From: Afipia carboxidovorans OM5
GTDB taxonomy: Bacteria > Pseudomonadota > Alphaproteobacteria > Rhizobiales > Xanthobacteraceae
Reading direction: 5' to 3'
DNA: 64,000 nucleotides
Assembly: GCF_000218565.1 (NCBI RefSeq)
Contig: NC_015684.1
Location: 682,001-746,000, forward strand
In this document: one piece after another, positions 24,610-31,916 of the stretch
Position numbering within the stretch: the first letter of the stretch is position 1
Layout of the letters: each line of letters starts with the position of its first letter
The notes under the pieces: model-generated
What the model was told of the DNA's origin: nothing
Database searches by the model: none
Seen by the model: the letters and a program-made list of their open reading frames with translations, nothing else
Made by a program: the position numbers and the translations under genes

Positions 24610-25113
24610 ATGGCAGTCAGCATCAAGCGAATGAGCCGGCATCTTCTCGCGAACCGGGCGCGTGTGCGCAAGGCGTTTCCGGGCGAGGCGCTGGCGCGCA
24701 TCGAGGCGGCGATCAAGGCGAGCGAAGCGCATCATGGCGGGCAGTTGCGTGTCGTCGTCGAAGGCGCGCTCGATGGCCGGCCGCTGATCGCCGGGCAATC
24801 GGCGCGCGCGCGGGCGCTCGATCTGTTCGCGCAATTGCGGGTCTGGGACACCGAGCAGAATTCCGGCGTGCTGATCTATCTGCTGCTCGCCGACCGCGAT
24901 GTCGAGATCGTCGCCGACCGCGGCATCGATGCGAAAGTCGGAACCGAGCGCTGGCGCAGCGTCTGCGCGGTGATGGAGACCGAGTTCCGCAACGGTCACT
25001 TTGAGGAAGGCGTGCTGGCCGGGCTCCAATGCATCACCGCGGAGCTCGCCGCGCATTTTCCGCCGCGCGAACCGCGCCGCAACGAACTGCCCGATCCGCC
25101 GGTGGTTCTTTAA
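24610..25113 (+). CDS. TPM-domain protein without signal peptide
   Basis: A 167-residue second TPM protein: HHGGQLRVVVEGALDGRPL, then LRVWDTEQNSGVLIYLLLAD and DVEIVADRGIDAKVG. Unlike its neighbour it has no evident signal peptide or membrane helix, so it may sit on the cytoplasmic side. The trio LemA, YgcG-like, and this protein is a known gene set of unclear function. Confidence 0.82.
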   Translation: MAVSIKRMSRHLLANRARVRKAFPGEALARIEAAIKASEAHHGGQLRVVVEGALDGRPLIAGQSARARALDLFAQLRVWDTEQNSGVLIYLLLADRDVEIVADRGIDAKVGTERWRSVCAVMETEFRNGHFEEGVLAGLQCITAELAAHFPPREPRRNELPDPPVVL

Positions 25114-25226
25114 AGCCTCACGCGCGGGAAAATATCCACACCCGATGCCCGCGCGGGACGCAATGTCTTGGCCGCGACGCCGTGCTCGACTAGCCTTCAG
25201 CAAAAGTATCTTCGGGCAGGGTGTTC

Positions 25227-25844
25227 ATGCGTCGCCTCATTCTTCCGTCGTTCGCGCTTCTGGCGCTGGCCGCGATTGCGCCCGCGCATGCGATCGAACT
25301 CACCGGGCCGCAGGCCGATCTCTACAGCTCGGTGTCGATCAACCCGCCCTCCAAGAGCGAAATGACGGTGTGTTACGGCTTCGTCTGCCGCCGCCGCGCG
25401 ACGCTTGCGTTCTCGGATGGCGATCGCCGCGCGCTTGCGCAGATCATGGCGGCGGGCAAGGCCAACGCTGCTGCCGAGCGCGCCGCAATCCAGAAGGCGG
25501 TGATCTGGTTCGATCGCCGCGTCGGTCCGATGATCGGCACCACGAAACGCATCGCCAAGGCCGACATCCGCGCCGGGTCGGACGCCACCAATTTCGATTG
25601 CTTCGACACCACACGCGACACCACGAGCCTCCTGCTGGTGCTGCGCGAGTGGAATCTCCTCAAGTTCCACGGCGTCGGCAATCCGCGCTACCGCGGCAAT
25701 CCGTTTGCCTTCCAGACCCCGCACAACACTGCGGTGATCGTCGATCGTGCCACCAGCACGGAATGGGTCGTCGATATGTGGCCGAAGAATTATGCCGAGG
25801 CACCGGACGTCATGCCGGTCGCGCGCTGGCTCAAAGAAGACTGA
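25227..25844 (+). CDS. Secreted protein of unknown family, possible Cys-His-Asp fold
   Basis: A 205-residue protein with a clear signal peptide (MRRLILPSFALLALAAIAPAHA). Two cysteines near residue 40 (VCYGFVC) could form a disulfide. A later cysteine in NFDCFDTTRDT, a histidine in TPHNTAVIVD and an aspartate in WVVDMWPKNY occur in the order expected of a transglutaminase or papain-like triad. No family name recognised, and the catalytic reading is inference. Confidence 0.6.
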   Translation: MRRLILPSFALLALAAIAPAHAIELTGPQADLYSSVSINPPSKSEMTVCYGFVCRRRATLAFSDGDRRALAQIMAAGKANAAAERAAIQKAVIWFDRRVGPMIGTTKRIAKADIRAGSDATNFDCFDTTRDTTSLLLVLREWNLLKFHGVGNPRYRGNPFAFQTPHNTAVIVDRATSTEWVVDMWPKNYAEAPDVMPVARWLKED

Positions 25845-26009
25845 CGTCTTCAGAGGCTGATTCGATTCGTCGTCTCCGCTAACGGGCCCGGCTTCAAGCC
25901 CAGATTTCCGCATTCCCGGGAATGACGAGGGCGGAGTTTGCTGACGCCCCCGTATGGTTAACCTTCCGTTAGCAAATTGCATCGCATCCTTTTCGGAAGG
26001 GAGAGAGCC

Positions 26010-26393
26010 ATGTCTTTGAGCCGCGTATCCTTCGACGATGATGCCTGTCCGGTGGGGGATGATCTGCTGGGCAACCTGTATCGCACCAGCGAGCACGGCC
26101 TCGCTCAACTCGTGGAAAGCGTGTCTGGTGACGTGCGGGCGATGCTGGCGCTGTTCTGCTATCGCCGCGCCCATCTGCATTCGATGAGCCTCGCGATCGC
26201 TGCCACCTGCAGCGAGCAGGATCTGAGAGAGCAGGGCGGGGTGGTCGGCACCACGCTCTATGCGCTGTCACGCGAGGCGCCGCAGCCGGAGCGGGAGACG
26301 CAGTCCGGCCGCCGCTCGATCACGCTGTCGACCAAGCCGCTGCGGACGCTTCCGCCGCTGGCCGATGACGAAGTCGATCCGATCAGCGCCTAA
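26010..26393 (+). CDS. Hypothetical protein
   Basis: A 127-residue soluble protein (MSLSRVSFDDDACPVGDDLL...). A GGAAGGGAGAGAG stretch lies just before the chosen ATG. The middle (VRAMLALFCYRRAHLHSMSL) is helical; the C-terminal third is polar. No family recognised. It is the last gene before the island border. Confidence 0.55.
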   Translation: MSLSRVSFDDDACPVGDDLLGNLYRTSEHGLAQLVESVSGDVRAMLALFCYRRAHLHSMSLAIAATCSEQDLREQGGVVGTTLYALSREAPQPERETQSGRRSITLSTKPLRTLPPLADDEVDPISA

Positions 26394-26452
26394 GGCGGGA
26401 TACGAGGTGGGCGGGCGTTAGTGCCGCGGAAGGCGCGGCGATGCCGTCTTTA

Positions 26453-26563
26453 CCTCTCCCCGTGGGGAGAGGTCGGATTGCGAAGCAATCCGGGTGAGGG
26501 GGTTCAGATTCTAAATTTGATATCTAGAACCCCTCACCCCAACCCTCTCCCCAACGGGGAGAG
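26453..26563. repeat. Composite palindromic repeat (REP-like)
   Basis: A run of four potential hairpins: CCTCTCCCC/GGGGAGAGG, CGGATTGC/GCAATCCG with a GAA loop, GTGAGGGG.../...CCCCTCAC, and CTCTCCCC/GGGGAGAG with an AAC loop. This is a widespread intergenic element type in Bradyrhizobium-group genomes. Its last 13 bases recur at 41512. Confidence 0.75.
26551..26563. repeat. Left copy of 13-bp direct repeat, possible attL
   Basis: CCAACGGGGAGAG, identical to bases 41512-41524. The two copies enclose the accessory region, and an integrase gene lies beside the other copy. Confidence 0.45.
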
Positions 26564-26907
26564 TTCGATTATAAATTGTCAGATTTTGATATGTAGTTTC
26601 AATATCTTGTGCAGATGTAAGATTCAAAGATTCGCTTGAGGCTGCATATAGGTAGCAATAAAGCCGTTTTTGTAAGCGAGATGGCCCATCACCCTTTGCG
26701 TACTTAAAATCTCGATTCAAGAAAGCACGAAACTACGAATCTGGGAGCAGACGTTCGAATCCGTTCACGCGCCCCCTTCAGAATAAAACTACGAACTCAT
26801 TTGTGATTGAAATATCGCTAAAAATTCAACGCCTGGAAGTGTTCTCTTCAGGCTAGGCGGAGATGGCGGAGAGAGTGTCCTTTATGGGAAGGATTTACTC
26901 GTCCGGC
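26564..26907. other. AT-richer stretch without a recognised gene
   Basis: Visibly lower in GC than the preceding core genes, with no frame that looks like a real protein. Includes a TTCGAATCC motif at 26755 that resembles a tRNA T-arm but does not fold as one. Confidence 0.45.
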
Positions 26908-27354
26908 TTAGGTCGCCGTTTGGCTAACTGTCCACTTTACAGTGATCACAGTTCGCCTCTGTTCGACCGATTTTGTCGGAAAGCCGCCCGAACTGGCGAA
27001 GTCCAGCAATAATTGGGCGTTCGTGCGCACAGCGCGGATCTTCCGACGGTTGCGAATGATGTCGTGGTCCTGACTGAGTGCATCGATCCGGTCATCGTCC
27101 ATGGACGCGTTGATCGGCAGATCGAAGCGGCTAAAGACGCGCTCAAACGCAGGCCATTTGGCGTCGACCACACGGGCGGAAAAGCCTGCATAAAAGATCC
27201 ACCGGCTCATCTCCGCGAGGATACGATCGTCAGGTTTCGCGGCGATAGCCGAAGGTGGAAATGCGGGGGTGGCGGCCAAGGCGGTCTCCAGTGACGACGA
27301 TCCACCTTTTCGGCTCGCGGCCTCCGCGATGATATCTGGGAATTTGCGGATCAA
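26908..27354 (-). pseudogene. Truncated DNA-3-methyladenine glycosylase I gene
   Basis: The first 130 residues (MIRKFPDIIAEAASRKGG, then WIFYAGFSARVVDAKWPAFE and DIIRNRRKIRAVRTNAQLLL) match the N-terminal half of TagA-type 3-methyladenine glycosylases of alphaproteobacteria. After LDFASSGGF the sequence becomes unrelated (PTKSVEQRRTVITVKWTVSQ) and stops at 148, whereas the family is near 200 residues or more. The C-terminal half is not found nearby. The catalytic part is therefore missing. Confidence 0.7.
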
Positions 27355-27482
27355 TCAAACCTCGCCAGCGTTACAGTTGAAATTAGCAGTGCTCGCGACC
27401 TGTTGGGCATGGGTTTCTGACTTACATTCCGGGATTACAAGGCGAAAGAGATGATCGGAAGGCGAAACAGCAAGGCAATCCA

Positions 27483-27893
27483 ATGATTGATGATCTCGAT
27501 CTGGAGGAACTACGGCGTGTTCGGCGGACTTCCTATTACTTCCGTTACCCGTTGCATCGCGATGACTTTCACGAGCTGAAGGTCCGCGAGACGCTTCAAG
27601 GTCATTACACGGCAAAGCCCCTTTACGGGCGTCTGACGCGGAGCGGTCGTGTGGATCGCTCCGCTGGGTACAATGGAGACATCGCTGCTCTCTATGTTCC
27701 GATCGAGGCCCGCAAGGTCGACGACGCTCGTTTGCTTGTTACGCACATGGGTTCGGCGGATGTTGCCTTATTTTCCGGCCAAAGAAATTGGCCCGCGATC
27801 CGAGCGGCGGCGGAACACGAAATTATCGATGCGATTGATGGCAGAGGACGAGACCAGCAGCCTAAGATTCATATTCAAAAGAGGAGCGAATGA
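27483..27893 (+). CDS. Hypothetical protein
   Basis: A 136-residue soluble protein with a basic N-terminal half (RRVRRTSYYFRYPLHRDDFH) and an acidic middle. No family recognised. It ends just before the HVA1-like gene, whose start overlaps the spacer by a GAGGAG site, so the two and the following DUF488 gene probably form one operon. Confidence 0.5.
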   Translation: MIDDLDLEELRRVRRTSYYFRYPLHRDDFHELKVRETLQGHYTAKPLYGRLTRSGRVDRSAGYNGDIAALYVPIEARKVDDARLLVTHMGSADVALFSGQRNWPAIRAAAEHEIIDAIDGRGRDQQPKIHIQKRSE

Positions 27894-27894
27894 G

Positions 27895-28104
27895 ATGGCG
27901 AGGAAATTCAAGGTCGGCGATCATGTGCGCTGGAATTCCGAAGCCGGCCACGTCACCGGAAAGATCGTCAAAGTTTACACGCGTGAATTTGACTACAAGG
28001 GGCACACGCATCGCGCCTCGGAGGATGATCCTCAATACGAGATCAAGAGCGACAAAACAGACCACGTCGCCGCTCACAAGGGCAGTGCGCTAAGCCATGT
28101 GTGA
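27895..28104 (+). CDS. HVA1/DUF2945 family TUDOR-like small protein
   Basis: A 69-residue protein: KFKVGDHVRWNSEAGHVTGKI, then DYKGHTHRASEDDPQYEIKSDKT and a final AAHKGSALSH. This is the hypervirulence-associated TUDOR-domain family, found beside Ku and DUF488 genes in many bacteria. GAGGAG lies nine bases before the ATG. Confidence 0.82.
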   Translation: MARKFKVGDHVRWNSEAGHVTGKIVKVYTREFDYKGHTHRASEDDPQYEIKSDKTDHVAAHKGSALSHV

Positions 28105-28113
28105 AGGCGACGC

Positions 28114-28662
28114 ATGACGCTGCCTTTTTTCACCGTCGGGCATTCCAACCGAAGCCTTGAGGAGTTCGTCGATCTGCTAAGGGAGCCGCAGGTCCAGTGC
28201 GTCGTGGACGTCAGGAAGATGCCAATGTCAAGGGCCAATCCGCAATTCAACATGGAAACGCTTCCCGGCGCCCTGGCCGAATTTCAGATCTCCTACGAAC
28301 ATATTGCCGCGCTTGGCGGCTATCGCGGCAAAGCCGCGGGTCTTTCTTCGGATGTCAATGGCTTTTGGGAGAACAGGAGCTTCCGTAACTACGCCGACTA
28401 CGCCTTGTCGGAGACGTTCCACGAGGGACTCGAACGCTTGATCGAGGAAGGGCGGAAGCGGTGTAGCGCGGTTATGTGTTCGGAAGCCGTCTGGTGGCGC
28501 TGTCACCGTCGTCTGATAGCCGACAATCTGATCGCACGCGGCGAGATGGTATTTCACATCATGGGGAACAATCGGATCGAAGCCGCGCGCCTGACATCCG
28601 GTGCTGTCGTCCGCCCTGACAAGACGATCATTTACCCCGAGGCGAACGAGTCCGCGTCGTGA
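28114..28662 (+). CDS. DUF488 domain-containing protein
   Basis: A 182-residue DUF488 protein. The opening FFTVGHSNRSLEEFVDLL and VVDVRKMPMSRANPQF are diagnostic, and the conserved CSEAVWWRCHR segment is present with both cysteines. Biochemical role unknown; its frequent partners are DNA-end or stress proteins. Starts nine bases after the HVA1 gene. Confidence 0.88.
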   Translation: MTLPFFTVGHSNRSLEEFVDLLREPQVQCVVDVRKMPMSRANPQFNMETLPGALAEFQISYEHIAALGGYRGKAAGLSSDVNGFWENRSFRNYADYALSETFHEGLERLIEEGRKRCSAVMCSEAVWWRCHRRLIADNLIARGEMVFHIMGNNRIEAARLTSGAVVRPDKTIIYPEANESAS

Positions 28663-28803
28663 GCCGCGAATCTGCATCCTTGTCGTCGAATATGAGCCTC
28701 TTACAGCCCAGCCGGACGTGCCGAAGCACTCGCCAGCCGGTTTCATTATTCCCCACAGGTGAAGTGTCCGGATTTTGGTCGTGACACGGGTTTTCTACCG
28801 GTG

Positions 28804-28860
28804 GGACATCACGAATGTGGGATGTCCAAACGTACTGGTCAGATGATCTTGCTCATCTGA
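28804..28860. repeat. Two small hairpins upstream of the EF-hand gene
   Basis: GGACATC/GATGTCC (28804-28827) and TCAGATGA/TCATCTGA with a 6-base loop (28839-28860) lie in the leader of the EF-hand gene. They may be a terminator remnant of the DUF488 operon or a leader structure; no T-run follows. Confidence 0.35.
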
Positions 28861-28914
28861 AACCGATCCTCAATATTATTTTGAGACTGCGGGGCGTTCG
28901 AAGGAGGATTTGAG

Positions 28915-29343
28915 ATGCAAAAGAGCGTTCTAGTTCTCGCCACATCTGCATTGATTCTGGCCGGTGCGGCCACAGCGGCAATTGCCCAGTCAGGGGGTGG
29001 TGGTTCGATGATGCAGCGTCCGAGTCAGGAGCCAACGCAACAGCAAGGCTCGGTTCAGGGAGGCATGATGGGCCCCGGTATGATGAGCCCTAGCATGATG
29101 GGGCAACGGGGAATGGCAGGTGATATGTCAGCGCCGATGGGTGCGATGGGTCGCCCAGTCATGGTGCGCATCATGTTCATTCTGATGGATAGTAATGGTG
29201 ACGGGACCGTCTCACTGCAGGAGTTTCAGGCGGCCCACGAGCGCATCTTCAAGGCAATGGACTCCGACAAGGATGGCCGCCTCACCTTTGACGAGATGCA
29301 GTCCTTCATGCAGGGTGCCGAAGAATCCACGCCGCAGCAGTAG
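28915..29343 (+). CDS. Secreted Met-rich EF-hand protein
   Basis: A 142-residue periplasmic protein with a signal peptide (MQKSVLVLATSALILAGAATAAIA). Residues about 31-80 are very rich in Met, Gly and Gln with repeated GMM / PxMM pieces, a feature of copper- or silver-handling proteins. Two EF-hand loops follow, DSNGDGTVSLQEF and DSDKDGRLTFDEM. It lies in a region with other metal genes. Metal binding is inferred from composition; calcium binding is expected of the EF hands. Confidence 0.8.
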   Translation: MQKSVLVLATSALILAGAATAAIAQSGGGGSMMQRPSQEPTQQQGSVQGGMMGPGMMSPSMMGQRGMAGDMSAPMGAMGRPVMVRIMFILMDSNGDGTVSLQEFQAAHERIFKAMDSDKDGRLTFDEMQSFMQGAEESTPQQ

Positions 29344-29531
29344 TGTGGTGAAGCGTCGCCTCGTGGGGCGGTACGACTTTCAGAATCCGCTGCGAGATGC
29401 GGGCTTCTGGCGAGACTAGGCGGTGCGGTGCAGACCGTGCATATCATGCACAAGAGTGCCTAGTTTCCAGATTGAGCGAATTAAGCCCGGTGTACGATCT
29501 GCTTCCGCGCTCGCCCGGTTATCTCTTGACC

Positions 29532-29607
29532 CTAGTGTGGTGGTTCAGAAGTCCGCTTCATTTTCTCTGCAAAGCCCCTCAAGCGAACTTCTGAACCACC
29601 ACACTAG
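29532..29607. repeat. Palindromic element A, CTAG-ended
   Basis: A perfect 21-bp inverted repeat, starting CTAGTGTGGTGGTTCAGAAG and its complement, encloses 34 bases; the stem extends by five more pairs after one mismatch. It ends in CTAG on both sides and encodes no protein, which is the form of a short miniature element. Confidence 0.7.
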
Positions 29608-29620
29608 AATCATAGATTTG

Positions 29621-29696
29621 CTAGTGTCCTTTCGAGTCTGAAGTTCGTTACTGAGGACGTCGCATGATGTGGCGAACTTCGGATTCGAGACACTAG
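29621..29696. repeat. Palindromic element B, CTAG-ended
   Basis: Arms CTAGTGTC-CTT-TCGAGTCTG.. and ..TTCGAGACACTAG form an imperfect inverted repeat of about 24 bp around a 26-base centre. It lies 13 bases from element A and has the same CTAGTGT ends, so both may derive from one family. It overlaps the last codons of the VIT gene. Confidence 0.6.
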
Positions 29697-30394
29697 ATAA
29701 TCTTCCCAAAAATCGCGCCGATTACCGTGGTCGTTGCCATCGCAAGTGCTCCCCAGATGGTCACGCGGATGGTGGGCTTGAGCGCGCTGGCGCCGCCGGC
29801 GCGAGCTCCGAGAAGCCCGAGCACAGCAAGAAACGCCAACGAGCCGGCCGCGACCGTCGGCAAGAGCCAATTCAGGGGTGCAATCATCACAAGCGCGAGC
29901 GGGGCTGCTGCGCCGATCGAAAATGTAGCTGCCGATGCGAGAGCGGCTTGGGTCGGCCGTGCGGTGCTAATCTCTGAAATTCCAAGCTCATCTCTAGCAT
30001 GAATGCCCAACGCATCCTTGAGCATGAGCTGCCGAGCTACGTCCCGCGCGAGCCCTGCCTCGAGGCCACGCGCCATATAGATCTGAGCGAGCTCCTCGAG
30101 CTCGAATTCTGGTTGCTCGCGCAGTTCGCGGCGCTCTTTTGCGAGATCGGCCCGCTCCGTGTCAGATTGAGAGCTGACAGAGACGTATTCGCCGGCCGCC
30201 ATCGACATGGCACCAGCGACGAGGGCGGCCACTCCCGAGAGCAGGACATCTTCCTTCGATGCAGCTGCGGTCGCCACTCCGAGAATGAGGCTAGCCGTCG
30301 AGATAATGCCATCGTTGGCCCCGAGCACCGCCGCCCTGAGCCAGCCAATGCGCTGGACCAAATGGGTTTCCGGATGACTATGCAAGCGGCTCAT
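29693..30394 (-). CDS. VIT1/CCC1 family transporter
   Basis: A 233-residue membrane protein from MSRLHSHPE. The family hallmark GWLRAAVLGANDGIISTASL is at the start; GAMSMAAGEYVSVSSQSDTE and LGIHARDELGI follow, then three more membrane helices. VIT1/CCC1 proteins move Fe or Mn out of the cytosol. An earlier TTG at 30493 would add 33 unconserved residues. It is divergent from the efflux pair at 30795, which supports a shared metal-stress role. Confidence 0.88.
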   Translation of the reverse strand: MSRLHSHPETHLVQRIGWLRAAVLGANDGIISTASLILGVATAAASKEDVLLSGVAALVAGAMSMAAGEYVSVSSQSDTERADLAKERRELREQPEFELEELAQIYMARGLEAGLARDVARQLMLKDALGIHARDELGISEISTARPTQAALASAATFSIGAAAPLALVMIAPLNWLLPTVAAGSLAFLAVLGLLGARAGGASALKPTIRVTIWGALAMATTTVIGAIFGKII

Positions 30395-30686
30395 CTTCGG
30401 ACACCTTGAAGCTAGTTGAAAAACGCCGGCCAAGAGAGTGTGGATCATCGACCGGTTTGACGAGGCTGGCAGCCCAGGTTCCTTCGTTTTCAACTATTTG
30501 ATTTCTGACAAATCTCTGACGCATGATCGAGATAGCATATAGCATACGATGTATCAGCGATTGCCATTGGCAGCAGTTCCTTTCCATACCGAGACAGCCA
30601 AGATATCGGGCCTCGCCGGTGGATTTGCTTGAGATTTGTCACATGCGCCCACGGTCGGGCAGGTTAGCGTAGGACGAACCATCGTA

Positions 30687-30706
30687 TCCCCATTGCTCCA
30701 TGGGGA
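30687..30706. promoter_or_regulatory. Dyad in the divergent promoter region, possible metal-regulator operator
   Basis: TCCCCAT and ATGGGGA form a perfect 7-bp inverted repeat around TGCTCC. The shape and GC-rich arms resemble operators of MerR-type metal sensors such as CueR. It lies about 90 bases before the efflux adaptor start. No regulator gene is visible nearby. Confidence 0.35.
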
Positions 30707-30794
30707 CGTAAGCTTATCCGGTAAGCAGTCTGGAGGTCGAATGTCACTTTTCAAATTCGGTCCTGAATAATGCACCGCCAAGCAGCATAGTTCG

Positions 30795-31916
30795 ATGCAG
30801 CTTATTTTTCGTTCCATCCTGAGCGGCGCGTTGGTTGCGGCGACTGTCGTAACCGCGCTAGCAACTTTGGCATCGGCCACCGAGCAGGAATTGATGCTCA
30901 ACCCGGAGCAGATCCATAGCCTTGGGATCCGTACTGCGCATCCGGTGCCGAGCCCGACCGACCAGACCGTGCCGTTCTCGGCGGCAATCGTTATCCCGAC
31001 GCCGCACCTCTGGGTCGTCAGTACGCCGATTGCCGGTATGGTGACGAGCCTCGCAGCGGCGCGCGGTGAGCAGGTGCTGCGCGGGCAGCCGCTGGTGACG
31101 ATGGAAAGCCCGGCCTTCGTGTCGCTGCAGCGCGACTATCTCCACGCATTGGCGCAGGATGCGCTGCAGAACCTGCAGCTCCGCCGCAACAGGGAACTGC
31201 TCGCCGGACGCGCCGTGCCGCAGCGCGTTGTCGAGGCGAGCGAGACCGAGGCTCGGCAGGCCGACATCGCGCTCACCGAGCGGCGGCAGATGCTGCGGCT
31301 GAGTGGCATGTCTGAGGCCGCCCTGGCGCGCCTCACCGACGAGGCGGCGATCAGCCCGAGTTTGACCGTTGTCGCCCCCGAATCCGGTACCATCGTCGAT
31401 TTCACAATTTCGCCCGGCGTACGGCTCGAGCAGTCCTCGCCGCTGCTGAAGATCGCACGGTTGTCACCGCTGTGGGTCGAGATTGCTGTGCCGGCGACCA
31501 CCGTGGGTGCTGTGAAGGTCGGTGCACGGGTGGACGTCGAAGGTTACGACACCCCCGGCAAGGTCGTGCTGGTGTCGGCGACCACCGACCCCGCAACCCA
31601 AACCGTGTTGGTTCGGGCTGAGATCGCCAACGACGGGACGCTGCGTCCCGGCCAAGCCGCGTCGGCGCGGATCGGCTACGCGTCACAAGCGGAGTCTGCC
31701 TGGCAGATTCCGGCGGGTGCCATGGCGCGCCGCGGTGAGACCGCGTCAGTGTTTGTCGCCACCGAAGCCGGCTTTCGCATCGTCCCGGTCAAGGTGATCG
31801 CCGAGGACCAGGATCACCTCCACGTCTTCGGCGCGCTGACTAGCGAGGATGCCTTGGCGGTCAGCGGCCTCTCTGCCCTACGCGGCATGCTGCTCGGGCT
31901 CGGGAGCGGCGAGTGA
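30795..31916 (+). CDS. Heavy-metal RND efflux adaptor (CusB/CzcB-like)
   Basis: A 373-residue periplasmic adaptor with a signal peptide (about 1-28), the lipoyl-type half STPIAGMVTSLAAARGEQVL, an alpha-hairpin (about 115-165) and a beta-barrel with PLWVEIAVPATTVGAVKVGA. The stop overlaps the start of the pump gene by four bases. Adaptors join the inner-membrane pump to an outer-membrane channel. No channel gene is adjacent. Met-rich metal-binding N-terminal motifs of CusB are not obvious. Confidence 0.85.
   Translation: MQLIFRSILSGALVAATVVTALATLASATEQELMLNPEQIHSLGIRTAHPVPSPTDQTVPFSAAIVIPTPHLWVVSTPIAGMVTSLAAARGEQVLRGQPLVTMESPAFVSLQRDYLHALAQDALQNLQLRRNRELLAGRAVPQRVVEASETEARQADIALTERRQMLRLSGMSEAALARLTDEAAISPSLTVVAPESGTIVDFTISPGVRLEQSSPLLKIARLSPLWVEIAVPATTVGAVKVGARVDVEGYDTPGKVVLVSATTDPATQTVLVRAEIANDGTLRPGQAASARIGYASQAESAWQIPAGAMARRGETASVFVATEAGFRIVPVKVIAEDQDHLHVFGALTSEDALAVSGLSALRGMLLGLGSGE

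Noticed and set aside
26745..26780. TTCGAATCC motif resembling a tRNA T-arm, possibly a tRNA end at the island border
   Set aside because: The flanking 5-base arms do not pair and no acceptor, anticodon or D arm can be found.
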